Assembly (NCBI GenBank): GCA_016708465.1
Contig: JADJFT010000003.1
Coordinates: forward strand, 186,001 to 250,000
Length of the DNA stretch: 64,000 nucleotides
Reading direction: 5' to 3'
From: Rhodanobacteraceae bacterium
Lineage (GTDB): Bacteria > Pseudomonadota > Gammaproteobacteria > Xanthomonadales > Ahniellaceae
Shown piece after piece: positions 53,509 to 63,558 of the stretch (its first letter is position 1; each line of letters opens with the position of its first letter). The notes beneath the pieces were generated by a model that saw nothing but the letters and a program-made list of their open reading frames with translations, searched no databases and was not told the origin of the DNA. Both the position numbers and the translations under genes were made by a program.

Positions 53509-55533
53509 TCACTCCACGAGTGGCAGCACCATGCGCAGCAATTGTCCGGTGTCAGGTGCTGTTGCCGCGATGCTGTCGATACGACCGCCGAGGCGCGTCA
53601 CGGTTTCGCGTAGCAAGCCGAGGCCGAGCCGCCGCGTTGGGATGTCGCGGGCGGTGCCGCGCTGTGCATCGACCAGTTGTTCGCGCAAACCGCCGTCGTG
53701 GTCGGACAGCGTCAAGACCGCCTGTGTGGCGTCGCTGCGCAGCATCACATCGATATTGCTGTCGGCGGGATTCTCGCGCAGCGCGTGGTCGAGCAGTTCG
53801 CTGCACAGATGCGCGAGCGTGTCGCTCCTTCCGGCAACGTGCAGCGAGGGTGTGATGGTCGGACGTAGCCGTTGCTGGCGCTGGCTTGCGCGGGCGTCGG
53901 CGTCGTCGACGCAGCGACCCAGCACGGCTGACAGGTCGCTGCGGATTGCGACTTCATCGGTGGTCTCGGCGGCATGCGCCGATTCGCGCATGCGCAGCAC
54001 GATCTGAATCAGCTCGCTGGCGTGGCGGGCGATCGTCGCCATCGGGCGCGCCAGATCCGGATTCGTGTGGTACGCCGCGAGCAATCGTTCGGCGCTGCTG
54101 CGAATCTCGATCAGTGGTGCTTGCAGATCTTCGCCGGCCATTGCGAGCAGGCGTTGGTTGAGCGTGGCCGCTGCATGTGCGCGCCGGCTCTGTGCTTCGG
54201 CATGTTCCAATGCTTCCTGCAATGCCTCACCCTGCACGCGCAAGGCGTCGGCGCGAATGCGGCGCTCGCGGCTGATCCAGAACAACAGCACGATCGCAGT
54301 CAGTCCGGCAATACCGAGCGCAACCGCACCATGCAGTAACAGCTGATTGCGCTCCAGTTCCGCCGCCTGTGCGACATCGCGTTGTCGCAACAGCGCCAAC
54401 TCAGTGTCGGCCTGTTGGCGTTCGTAACGTGCGCGCACCACGGCGACACGGGCATCGTCATGTTGTGCACGCAGTGATGCTGATTCGTTCTCGATCTCAT
54501 CAAGTAGAGCGACCGCGGGCTCGGCCTCGCCGCGCGCAGCGAACACATCGGCGAGTAGACGCTTGGCGCGCAAGCGACGGTCGGGATCGTCGCTCTCACT
54601 GCTCGCCACCAACGCGGCACGCGCCTCGCGTTCGGCGGTCAACAACGCATAGTTGCGCGACTCTCCCTCCAAGCTGCGCGCACGCAGTAGCCAGACTTCG
54701 GCGCGTGCCCGCAGCGCCGCGGAGATACCAGTCGCGTGCTCAAGTTCGCGGGCAATCGCCTCACCCTGCTGGATGTCTGACAGTGCCGCATCAAAGCGGC
54801 CGGCGCGCGCGTTGGCAACGCCGCGGTTTGACAGCGCCAGGCCTTGGCCGATGCGGTCGCCGTCGGCGGTGTGCGCGGCGATGGCTTCATCGAGCAGCTT
54901 TATCGCTTGTTCCGTGGTCCCGGACTCCAGCGCAAGGTCGGCCAAGTTGTTGAGTACCGACCCGACGCCGCGGGTGATGCCATTGCTGCGCTTGACCGCG
55001 AGTGCGCGCCGGTAATGATCGCCGGCGCGAACCTCGTCGCCGAGATTACTCAAGGCGTTGCCAAGGTTGATCAGCGCTGCCGAGATTCGCGCGGGATCGT
55101 GCTGCGCCTCGTAGATCACCAGTGCTTTGCCCTCGGCTTCGAGTGCTTCGGCGTGGAGACCGCTCATGTCGAGCGTGACACCCAGTTGCGTCAGGGCGTC
55201 GGCGAACGGTAATTGCGTGTCGGCGTCATTGGTCAATGCGACCGCGCGTTCGAACTCGACCACTGCTTGGTCATAGCGGCCGCGCTGGCGTTCGATGGCG
55301 CCGAGATTGATTCGCGCACCGGCTTCACCGGCGGGGCTCACTTGCGTCTGTGCCAGTTGCAGCGCCTGCTGCGCGACTTGCTGGGCGCGCTGTGGATCAC
55401 TCCGCAGCAGCGCCTTGGCTTCCTTATTCAGGCGCGCGATTTCATCGGGAACGGGTATGGGTGCGGGTACGGCTGCGGCGGCGACAACGGCTGCCAGCAA
55501 CGCGCCGACGATGACGCCACTCCGTCTGATCAT
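53509..55533 (-). CDS. TPR-containing histidine-kinase-like protein with degenerate phosphoacceptor
   Basis: 674 residues. Signal or TM start (MIRRSGVIVGALLAAVVAAA), about seven TPR-like repeats (INLGAIERQRGRYDQAVVEF; ALINLGNALSNLGDEVRAGD; VLNNLADLALESGTTEQAIK), a coiled region, one TM helix (LLLHGAVALGIAGLTAIVLL), then a kinase-like core. At the HisKA position it reads LAMAGEDLQAPLIEI, where SHELRTPL is usual: His is replaced by Glu. The ATPase part keeps a G2-like GLGLLRETVTRLGG, but the N-box Asn looks changed (LLDHALREN). It may be a sensor that controls a partner rather than a kinase that autophosphorylates. Confidence 0.72.
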   Translation of the reverse strand: MIRRSGVIVGALLAAVVAAAAVPAPIPVPDEIARLNKEAKALLRSDPQRAQQVAQQALQLAQTQVSPAGEAGARINLGAIERQRGRYDQAVVEFERAVALTNDADTQLPFADALTQLGVTLDMSGLHAEALEAEGKALVIYEAQHDPARISAALINLGNALSNLGDEVRAGDHYRRALAVKRSNGITRGVGSVLNNLADLALESGTTEQAIKLLDEAIAAHTADGDRIGQGLALSNRGVANARAGRFDAALSDIQQGEAIARELEHATGISAALRARAEVWLLRARSLEGESRNYALLTAEREARAALVASSESDDPDRRLRAKRLLADVFAARGEAEPAVALLDEIENESASLRAQHDDARVAVVRARYERQQADTELALLRQRDVAQAAELERNQLLLHGAVALGIAGLTAIVLLFWISRERRIRADALRVQGEALQEALEHAEAQSRRAHAAATLNQRLLAMAGEDLQAPLIEIRSSAERLLAAYHTNPDLARPMATIARHASELIQIVLRMRESAHAAETTDEVAIRSDLSAVLGRCVDDADARASQRQQRLRPTITPSLHVAGRSDTLAHLCSELLDHALRENPADSNIDVMLRSDATQAVLTLSDHDGGLREQLVDAQRGTARDIPTRRLGLGLLRETVTRLGGRIDSIAATAPDTGQLLRMVLPLVE

Positions 55534-55612
55534 TGCGCCCGCGTTCCCCATCACTCCGGCTCCGCACTCGCGTAGGAGCTTAGCCGGAACGTCGCCGCAA
55601 CGGCGGTTTGGA

Positions 55613-58600
55613 TCAGGCGTCAAACAAGTTCAGCAGGTCATCCGACGACAGCGTCGATAGTGTCGCCTCGCCATGTTCGAGCACGGCATCGGCGATCTCG
55701 CGCTTCTTCTGTTTGAGCGCGTGCATGCGCTCCTCGACGGTGCCGCGACATTGAAGTTCATAGATGAATACCGGCTTGTCCTGGCCGATGCGATGGGCGC
55801 GGTCGATCGCCTGTGCTTCCGCCGCCGGGTTCCACCACGGGTCGTACAAGACCACGGTATCGGCACGGGTCAGATTTAGCCCGACACCACCGGCCTTCAG
55901 CGAGATCAGAAACACCGGCACTTGGCCGTCCTGAAAGCGCGCGACCTGAACCTCTCGGCGCTTGGTGCTGCCATCCAGACGTGCATAGGTGATGCCGTGC
56001 GCGATCAAGGCTTCCTGGATCAGGTCGAGCATGCGGGTGAACTGTGAAAACACCAATACGGCGCGGCCTTCGTCAACCAAGGTCGGCACCAGGTCCATCA
56101 GTGCATCCAGTTTGGCCGAACTGGACTCGTCGCCTTTGCGTCCGGCTTCGATCAAGCGCTGATCGCAGCAGATCTGGCGCAGTTTCAGCAGTGCGTCGAG
56201 AATGGTGATCTGCGATGCGCCATACCCTTGCGCGGCCAGCGCTTCACGCACCCTTGCCTCCATCTGTACGCGCACGGTTTCGTACAAGTCACGTTGCGCG
56301 CCTTCGAGATCGACCGACTGCACGATCAACGTGCGTGCCGGCAGATCGCGCGCGACCTCGGATTTGCGCCGGCGCAGCAGGAACGGCGCGATGCGCTTGC
56401 GTAGGCGGTCGGCAGCATCGACATCGCGGTCACGTTCAATCGGTTGTCGGAAGCGTGTGCGGAATTGTTCGTGGCTGCCGAGCAGGCCGGGGAAGGCGAG
56501 ATCGAACTGCGCCTTGAGTTCGCCGAGATGGTTCTCGACTGGCGTGCCGGTGAGGCACAGGCGACGCGCGGCGTCGAGTTGCGCGGCTGCGGCATGACTG
56601 CGACTCGATGCATTCTTCAGCCATTGCGCCTCATCGAACACAGCAAGCGTGAAGTGCTGCGCCTTCAGCGGCTCGATGTCGCGCCAGAGCAGCGCATAGC
56701 TGGTGATCACCAGATCGACATCGCCGAGTGCATCGAAATGTTCATGGCGCTCGGCACCGGCGAGCACGCGCACGCGCAGCATCGGTGCGAAGCGCTCGGT
56801 CTCGGCCCGCCAGTTGTCGACGACACTGGTCGGGCATAGCACCAAGGCTGGCGACGTGAGTGCGCCCGCCTGCTTCAACACCAGAATGTGTGCCAGCACC
56901 TGAACGGTCTTGCCGAGTCCCATGTCATCGGCAAGCACGCCACCGAACTGGAACTCTTGCAGGAAGTCGAGCCAGGCGAGGCCTTCCTTCTGGTAGGGCC
57001 GCAGTTCGGCTTGGAATCCCGGCGGCGGCTCGCGCGCTTCGACACCGCGGAAGTTGCGCACCCGCTCGATGAAGTCGGCGGCTTCGCGGCTTGGCAGAAA
57101 GCGCCAGTCCGGCGACGGATCGAGCGATGCAATGCGCGCGCGCGGCAAACCGATGCGGCCATCGCCGGAGGCGTCGAGATCGGCGACCAGATCGAGCAGG
57201 GGCGTCAACCGTTCGTTCGAAATGAACACGCGGCGGCCATCCGGCAACGTCAGGCGCAGTCCGTCTGGGCGTTGTTCCTCGGGGCGTGACAGCGCTTCCA
57301 GCAGCACCGGGACCAGATCAATCGGTTGACCGTCGACCTCGATGCCGAGGCGCAGCGAGAACCAATCGTTGCCATCTTCTTCGACACGCAGATCGAGCGT
57401 ACCGATGTCCGCTTCGAGCGCAATCGGGAATTCGTCGTTAGAGCGCAGTTCGATGTGGTTGATGGCGGCATCGCGACGTAATTCCGCGATCCATGCCTGC
57501 AACTCGCCGTTCTTCAGACGTCCGTTCCAGTACCAGTGTTCCGCCGGACCGCCAGCGCCACTTGAACTACCCGGTTTGAAATCGTGGCGCGCGAGGAACT
57601 GGCTGGCGCGCGCTTCCGCCTCGACATCGCGTGCAAGTACGTGAACGCGGCCATCGTCGCCGCGCCAGCGCAACTCGGTACTGCGATCACCGGCGCGCAC
57701 CTCGTGGCGGCCATAGCGGAAGCCGAGATGGGCGGTGGCCTGCGTCAGCAGGTCCGACCGATTGAGATAGGGCGCACCACCGATCAACACCACGGCCGTT
57801 GGTGCGATCGGCGACGCCGGCGTTGTCGCCAAGATTTTCGGCAGCGGCAGTTGCCCGTGTGGAAACAGGCGCGTCATCACTTCGCTGGCGAACTCGACTT
57901 CGTCTGGCGCAACGGCGGGCAATTCACGCAGTTGGCCCAGATCGGCCTCATCGAGGTCGCTCAGCACCGGCCCGATGATGCCGCTGTCGGCATCGAGGTA
58001 GCGCCGATAGCGGGTATTCGAGAGCGCCACGCCACTGGGTTCGACGCGCAGTTGCAGTTGTTGGTCGCCGCTGGCGGCGAGTTGCCATTCGGCTTGCAGA
58101 ACGCGCGCCGCACCCGGATGCAAGGCGGTGCCGTGCAGGTGCTGCAGACGTAGTTCGATGCCGAGCGCGAAGAACTGCTGCAACATCGGATCGATCGGAC
58201 CATCGAACAACAGCCAATAATCGCCGTCGATGTATTCGATGCCATCGAAACCAAGCAAGGACAGCGCCGCCAGACGCTCGTGCATCGGCCAGCTTTGCAG
58301 CAATTGCAGGACCCGCGGTGACTCCAGGTCGACACGACGTGGATGCGACCAACGTCCGTCCTTGCCGCGCCGTGCCCGCAATGGTCGGAACAGCAGCCGT
58401 GTCGATTCATCCGCCGTCACCAAAATCAGCAGTTCGGTCGGGTCGCGCTGAACATCGCCCGCCGCAGCGCGCTCGGCCAGTACTTCCCATGCACTACGCA
58501 GCGGTGCGCCGATCGACTCGCGCGCCGGTGTCACCAAGCGCAGCAACTGCTGGATCAATGCGGCGGCATGCTTGCATTCGAATCCGACCGGACAACTGCA

Positions 58601-58828
58601 ATCGCTGAGCAGCGTCGGACCACGGCCGCGCGGATGCGTCAGCGTGAGGCAGGTGTCATAGATGAGCCCGCGTGTACCCAGCACCTGGGCGTTGATGGCG
58701 TGCGCGCCCGGCTGTTGCACCTCACGCACTGCCCCACGTTCTGCGAGCGCGGTGCCGCGTGCCCAGGCCGGGCCGAATTCGACCGGGAAGCGATCCGCAT
58801 GCGATTGCAGGTAGTCAGTGAGGGTCAT
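55613..58828 (-). CDS. SWIM zinc finger SNF2/RapA-type helicase
   Basis: 1071 residues. N-terminal SWIM finger (DCSCPVGFECKHAAALI, CxCx4-xCxH type), a long bacterial SNF2-associated middle, then the SNF2 core: LADDMGLGKTVQVLAHILVL (Walker A), FDEAQWLKNASS (DEAQ box), LCLTGTPVENHLGELKAQFD and helicase C motifs FSQFTRMLDLIQEALIAHGI, LKAGGVGLNLTRADTVVLYD then PWWNPAAEAQAIDRAHRIGQ. A DNA-dependent ATPase, possibly in recombination or replication repair. Start at 58828 (MTLTDYLQSHADRFPVEFG). Confidence 0.92.
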   Translation of the reverse strand: MTLTDYLQSHADRFPVEFGPAWARGTALAERGAVREVQQPGAHAINAQVLGTRGLIYDTCLTLTHPRGRGPTLLSDCSCPVGFECKHAAALIQQLLRLVTPARESIGAPLRSAWEVLAERAAAGDVQRDPTELLILVTADESTRLLFRPLRARRGKDGRWSHPRRVDLESPRVLQLLQSWPMHERLAALSLLGFDGIEYIDGDYWLLFDGPIDPMLQQFFALGIELRLQHLHGTALHPGAARVLQAEWQLAASGDQQLQLRVEPSGVALSNTRYRRYLDADSGIIGPVLSDLDEADLGQLRELPAVAPDEVEFASEVMTRLFPHGQLPLPKILATTPASPIAPTAVVLIGGAPYLNRSDLLTQATAHLGFRYGRHEVRAGDRSTELRWRGDDGRVHVLARDVEAEARASQFLARHDFKPGSSSGAGGPAEHWYWNGRLKNGELQAWIAELRRDAAINHIELRSNDEFPIALEADIGTLDLRVEEDGNDWFSLRLGIEVDGQPIDLVPVLLEALSRPEEQRPDGLRLTLPDGRRVFISNERLTPLLDLVADLDASGDGRIGLPRARIASLDPSPDWRFLPSREAADFIERVRNFRGVEAREPPPGFQAELRPYQKEGLAWLDFLQEFQFGGVLADDMGLGKTVQVLAHILVLKQAGALTSPALVLCPTSVVDNWRAETERFAPMLRVRVLAGAERHEHFDALGDVDLVITSYALLWRDIEPLKAQHFTLAVFDEAQWLKNASSRSHAAAAQLDAARRLCLTGTPVENHLGELKAQFDLAFPGLLGSHEQFRTRFRQPIERDRDVDAADRLRKRIAPFLLRRRKSEVARDLPARTLIVQSVDLEGAQRDLYETVRVQMEARVREALAAQGYGASQITILDALLKLRQICCDQRLIEAGRKGDESSSAKLDALMDLVPTLVDEGRAVLVFSQFTRMLDLIQEALIAHGITYARLDGSTKRREVQVARFQDGQVPVFLISLKAGGVGLNLTRADTVVLYDPWWNPAAEAQAIDRAHRIGQDKPVFIYELQCRGTVEERMHALKQKKREIADAVLEHGEATLSTLSSDDLLNLFDA

Positions 58829-58925
58829 GAGGGCAGGCAAAAGACCGCCCATCTTCGCAGAGCTGCCGCAGAAATACAGCGCCGCGTGACCTCGGCTAGC
58901 ATCAGCGCACCGAAAGGAGTCCAGC

Positions 58926-59519
58926 ATGAGCAAGCCGACCGGAAAAATCAGCCGCGACCAAGCCGAGGAGGCGGTGCGTGTCTTGTTGCGGTATGCCGGC
59001 GATGATCCGGCGCGCGAAGGCCTGCTCGACACGCCGCGCCGCGTCGTCGACGCCTATGGCGACTGGTTCAGCGGCTATGCGCTCGACCCCGAGGAATACC
59101 TCAAGCGCACCTTCGAGGAAGTCGCCGGCTACGACGAAATGATCGTGCTGCGCGACATTGAGTACGAGAGCCACTGCGAACATCACATGGCGCCGATCAT
59201 CGGCAAAGCGCACATTGGCTACATCCCGGGCGGCGCCGTGGTTGGCATCTCCAAACTCGCGCGTGTCGTCGAGGCCTATGCGCGTCGCTTCCAGGTGCAA
59301 GAAAAGATGACTGCGCAAATCGCTCGCTGCATCGAACGCGTGCTCAAGCCCCGCGGTGTCGGCGTGGTGGTGCTTGGCGCGCACGAATGCATGACGACGC
59401 GAGGCATCCACAAGCGCGGTGTCAGCATGGTGACGTCGAAGATGCTCGGCAGTTTCCGCGACGATGCCCGCACCCGCGCCGAATTCCTGAACTTCATCGA
59501 TATCGGGCCGGGGCGCTAG
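58926..59519 (+). CDS. folE: GTP cyclohydrolase I
   Basis: 197 residues, family length. Zinc and active-site motifs: YESHCEHHMAPIIGKAHIGY then GGAVVGISKLARVVEAYARR, and ECMTTRGIHKRGVSMVTSKM. First step of folate and biopterin synthesis. AAAGGAG ribosome site before the ATG at 58926. The stop is immediately followed by the recQ TTG start. Confidence 0.97.
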   Translation: MSKPTGKISRDQAEEAVRVLLRYAGDDPAREGLLDTPRRVVDAYGDWFSGYALDPEEYLKRTFEEVAGYDEMIVLRDIEYESHCEHHMAPIIGKAHIGYIPGGAVVGISKLARVVEAYARRFQVQEKMTAQIARCIERVLKPRGVGVVVLGAHECMTTRGIHKRGVSMVTSKMLGSFRDDARTRAEFLNFIDIGPGR

Positions 59520-61361
59520 TTGGTCGAGCACGCTTTCGAGAACGCCTCGGCAACGCCAGTCGAGCAGTTGGCGCGGTCGGTGCTGAAGCAAGTCTTCGGA
59601 TATGAGCACTTCCGCCCGCCGCAGGACGAGATCGTCGCGCATGTGCTCGACGGCGGCGATGCGCTGGTGTTGATGCCGACCGGCGGCGGCAAGTCGTTGT
59701 GCTATCAGATTCCGGCGCTGGTGCGGCCGGGTTGTGCGGTCGTCGTCTCGCCCTTGATTGCCTTGATGCAAGACCAGGTCGATGCACTGAATCAGCTCGG
59801 CGTGCGTGCCGCATTCCTGAATTCGACGCTGGAGGCGCGCGCCGCGTTCGCGGTCGAATCGCGCTTGCTCGATGGCGAACTGGATCTGCTTTACGTGGCG
59901 CCGGAGCGCCTGCTGACCGAGCGCTGCCTGGACCTGCTGGCGCAAAGCGAGATCGCGCTGTTCGCGATTGATGAGGCGCATTGCGTGTCGCAATGGGGCC
60001 ACGACTTCCGTCCCGAATACCGCCAACTCGGCGTCTTGCACGAACGTTTGCCAAAGGTGCCACGCATGGCGCTGACGGCGACTGCCGACGAACGCACGCG
60101 CGCATAAATCATCGAACGCCTCGCGCTGCACGAAGCGCGTGTTTTCCTGTCGTCGTTCGACCGCCCCAATATTCGTTATCGCATCGTGCAGAAGGATGAC
60201 GCCAAGCGCCAATTACGCGACTTTCTCGATGCACATCGCGACGCCGCAGGCATTGTCTATTGCATGTCGCGCAAAAAAGTGGAGGACACAGCGGCCTACC
60301 TCGCCGATCTCGGGTTTACGGCGCTGCCCTATCACGCCGGATTGGACGCGACGACACGCGCCGCACACCAGCGGCGATTCCTGCGCGAGGAAGGCGTGAT
60401 CATGGTCGCGACCATTGCCTTTGGCATGGGCATCGACAAGCCCGACGTGCGCTTCGTCGTGCATATGGATCTGCCGAAGTCACTCGAAGGCTATTACCAG
60501 GAAACCGGTCGCGCCGGTCGCGATGGTGAGGCGTCCGAGGCGTTGCTGATCTACGGCCTCGGTGACCTGGTGCTGCTGCGGCAATGGATCGACCAGGGTG
60601 AGGCAAGCGACGAGCGCAAACGCTTCGAGCATCAGCGCCTGAATGCACTGCTGGCCTATTGCGAATCAGCAGATTGCCGGCGCATTCCGCTGCTTGCGGC
60701 CTTCGACGAAGTGCATCCGGGCGCGTGCGCAAATTGCGACAACTGCCTCGAACCACCGCAACGCATCGACGGGCTGGAACTTGCGCAAAAGCTGATGAGC
60801 ACGATCTACCGCAGTGGTCAGCGCTTCGGTGCCCAGCATGTCATCGCCATCGTGCGCGGCGATCTGAACCCGCGCATCGCGCAGTTCAAGCATGATGAAC
60901 TCTCGACCTTCGGCATCGGCAACGAATTGACCGCGAAGCAGTGGGGCGCGGTCGTGCGCCAGTTGCTGGCGGCGGGGCTGATCGACGTCGCCGGCGAATT
61001 CGGCTCGTTGCAGTTGAACGAAGCCAGCCGCCGCGTGCTGCGCGGTGAACAGCCGGTGTGGCTGCGTGCGCCACAGATGCAGCGCCGCGAGCGCCGCCGT
61101 CGCGGCGTAGCGGCGGGTACCGCAACGCATGGCGATGCGCTGTTCGAGCGTCTGCGGGCATGGCGTGCACAAACGGCGCGGGCGGCCGGCTTGCCACCCT
61201 ACGTGATTTTCCATGATGCGACGCTGGCCGCGATCGCCGCTGTACATCCGGAATCGCACAGCGACTTGGCCGGCATCAGCGGCGTCGGTGCGAAAAAGCT
61301 GGAACGCTATGGCGACGACCTCTTGCGCGTGTTGTCAGACACGTCGGCGCCAGGCGGCTGA
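59520..61361 (+). CDS. recQ: ATP-dependent DNA helicase RecQ with in-frame stop codon at 60105
   Basis: 614 codons from the TTG at 59520, directly after folE. Walker A TGGGKSLCYQIPAL, DEAH box AIDEAHCVSQWGHDFRPEYR, zinc Cys set (YCESADCRR...CANCDNC), winged-helix and C-terminal HRDC (DLAGISGVGAKKLERYGDDL). An ochre codon TAA sits in frame at 60105-60107 within ATADERTRA-stop-IIERLALHE, where a Glu or Asp (GAA/GAC) is usual; a single GAA to TAA change explains it. The frame is otherwise continuous. Either a truncated pseudogene or a base-call error. Confidence 0.88.
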
Positions 61362-61366
61362 GCGGA

Positions 61367-63340
61367 TCAGTTGTTTCGTACCACCGGCAGTTCGATGCGG
61401 CTCGATGCCTCGACGCTGTGATGGATGTGTTGTGTAGCCTTGCGATAGTCCGCAGGCGATGCGAAAAAGATGTTGGGCACGAACGTCTGCGGATTGCGGT
61501 CATAGAGCGGAAACCAGCTCGACTGGATCTGCACCATCAAACGATGGCCCCGTGCGAACACATGATTCGCGATCGGCAACGGGATGCGATAGGGCAACAC
61601 CGCGTCCGCCTTGATCGGCTGCGGATGCTCGTAACTCTCGCGATAGCGGCCACGAAAAATATCTGCCGAGATCATCAGTTGATAGCCACCGAGTTCAGGC
61701 TGACGTGGTACTTCGTCGGGATAGACGTCGATGAGTTTGACGACCCAGTCGCTATCGGTCCCGCTGGTCGCCGCAAACAGATGTGCAATCGGTTCGCCGG
61801 CAACCTTCAGCGGTTCCGCCAACGGTTCCGAAACGAAGGTCAGCACGTCGGTGCGACTGGCGGCATCGCGTTGGTCTTCAACCAGCCAGTTTGGCCAAGT
61901 GTCGTCGTCGCCGTAAAGCACCGGCTTGACCGGCCGCCGCGTATAGGGAATCGGCTTGGCCGGGTCCGACACATACTCACTCGCCACAGCTTCGGCCGCA
62001 GTCGGGGCATCGAACGACAACGCGGCATCAGCGTGCAGGTACAGGGGCGTTGCCGTGGTCGTGCAGCCGCTGTCGCAACCCGCGGGCCATGACGCTAAAC
62101 GTTGCCAGCGGTTGCTGCCGGTCTCGAACGCGATCACCGGCGCGGTATCGTGTGCGGGCGCCTCATCGCGCAGGAAGTGATCGAGGAACGGGCGCAGGAC
62201 ATCGCGTCGGAACTGGAGCGCGGTATTGGCATCGAAGCGGATCGGGCCGAGGCTGCTGGCTTCGTCGATCTGCTGGCCGTGGTTCCATGGGCCCATCACC
62301 AGATAGACCTGATCGTTCTTCGTGTCTTTGGCTTCAAGTGCTCGATACACCGCCGGTGCGCCGTAAATGTCCTCTTGATCCCATAGCCCATGCACGATCA
62401 TGGTCGCTACCTTGAGCGGCTGCGCGGCGAGGATTTTGTCCATCGCCTGCTGCTGCCAGAACGCGTCATAGGCGGGATGGGCAACAACCTTGTTCCAGAA
62501 GCCGGACTGTTCGAGGCCGCGGATTTTTCCTAACGCGCCGGCCGAACCGGCCTGCAGGAATTCGTCGTACTGGTCGGCGTGGCTGAACCACCAGGTTGCG
62601 CTGTTGTCGCGGGTGACGACCTGCTCCAGCATGTAGCTCATGTTGAACTGACGGAAGGCGCCATGGTGGAACCAGTCGTCGCCGAGCCAGCCGTCGACCA
62701 TCGGGTTCATCGGCACCGACACTTTCAGCGCCGGATGCGGATCGACCAGCGCCGTCAGCGAAAGATAGCCGTCATAGGAGATGCCGATGATGCCGACGCG
62801 GCCATTGCTCTCAGGGACGTTTTTGGTCAGCCACTCGATCGTGTCCCACGTATCGGTTGCGTGATCAACGGGCGTTGGATTCAGCGGGCCGCGCATTGGC
62901 CGGTTCATCACGTAGTCACCCTCGGAACCATACTTGCCGCGCACGTCTTGGACGACGCGGATGTAGCCGGCCTCGTCGATCAGGTCGGCGACATTGTCAT
63001 AGCCCTGCAGGACCGATGCGATACGTGGACTATGTGCATTCGCGGTCAGTCCATCGGCGTCGTAGGGCGTGCGCGTCAGCAGCATCGGTGCGCGTAGCGC
63101 AGCCTTCGGCACCAGAATCACGGTATGCAATTTCACGCCGTCGCGCATCGCGATCTCGACCTCGCGACGCTGATGATCGAAGCCGACCGTCGACGCCTTG
63201 AATTCGGTCGGCGTCTCGCTGGGATAATTCGGGGATTTGGGTTTGGTCGTACGCTCACCGGCGGTCGCTGCTGCCGCTGCCAGCGTCCAGCCGACGATGG
63301 TGAGGACGATTTGCGGAAACAACGTTCGATGCGACGACAT
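61367..63340 (-). CDS. secreted CocE/NonD-type serine hydrolase (X-Pro dipeptidyl peptidase family)
   Basis: 657 residues. Signal peptide from the ATG at 63340 (MSSHRTLFPQIVLTIVGWTL), S15 alpha/beta-hydrolase fold with nucleophile GIIGISYDGYLSLTALVDPH, VQDVRGKYGSEGDYVMNRPM, helical cap and MGPWNHGQQ, and the C-terminal jelly-roll part (SDWVVKLIDVYPDEVP; IQSSWFPLYDRNPQT). It resembles alpha-amino-acid ester hydrolases and CocE-like enzymes; the substrate is unclear. Upstream in-frame ATGs (63412 and 63376) would add a non-signal-like tail. Confidence 0.9.
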   Translation of the reverse strand: MSSHRTLFPQIVLTIVGWTLAAAAATAGERTTKPKSPNYPSETPTEFKASTVGFDHQRREVEIAMRDGVKLHTVILVPKAALRAPMLLTRTPYDADGLTANAHSPRIASVLQGYDNVADLIDEAGYIRVVQDVRGKYGSEGDYVMNRPMRGPLNPTPVDHATDTWDTIEWLTKNVPESNGRVGIIGISYDGYLSLTALVDPHPALKVSVPMNPMVDGWLGDDWFHHGAFRQFNMSYMLEQVVTRDNSATWWFSHADQYDEFLQAGSAGALGKIRGLEQSGFWNKVVAHPAYDAFWQQQAMDKILAAQPLKVATMIVHGLWDQEDIYGAPAVYRALEAKDTKNDQVYLVMGPWNHGQQIDEASSLGPIRFDANTALQFRRDVLRPFLDHFLRDEAPAHDTAPVIAFETGSNRWQRLASWPAGCDSGCTTTATPLYLHADAALSFDAPTAAEAVASEYVSDPAKPIPYTRRPVKPVLYGDDDTWPNWLVEDQRDAASRTDVLTFVSEPLAEPLKVAGEPIAHLFAATSGTDSDWVVKLIDVYPDEVPRQPELGGYQLMISADIFRGRYRESYEHPQPIKADAVLPYRIPLPIANHVFARGHRLMVQIQSSWFPLYDRNPQTFVPNIFFASPADYRKATQHIHHSVEASSRIELPVVRNN

Positions 63341-63558
63341 GCGAGGATTTCCGGGCAGGTGGAAAGGGGTGAGCATATCGGTACCCTCGTGCGATGTGCC
63401 GCGCTCTGTCATCGGTCACTGATTCAGGCACCGCCCAGACGATTTGTCCCGGTGGCGCGACCCACGACACGGATCGATGCGGGCAACCATCGGCATCCGC
63501 AAATGTCCGGACTCGGCCCGCTGACTCGTATGGGATGCAGATTCAGGAGTGAACATCG

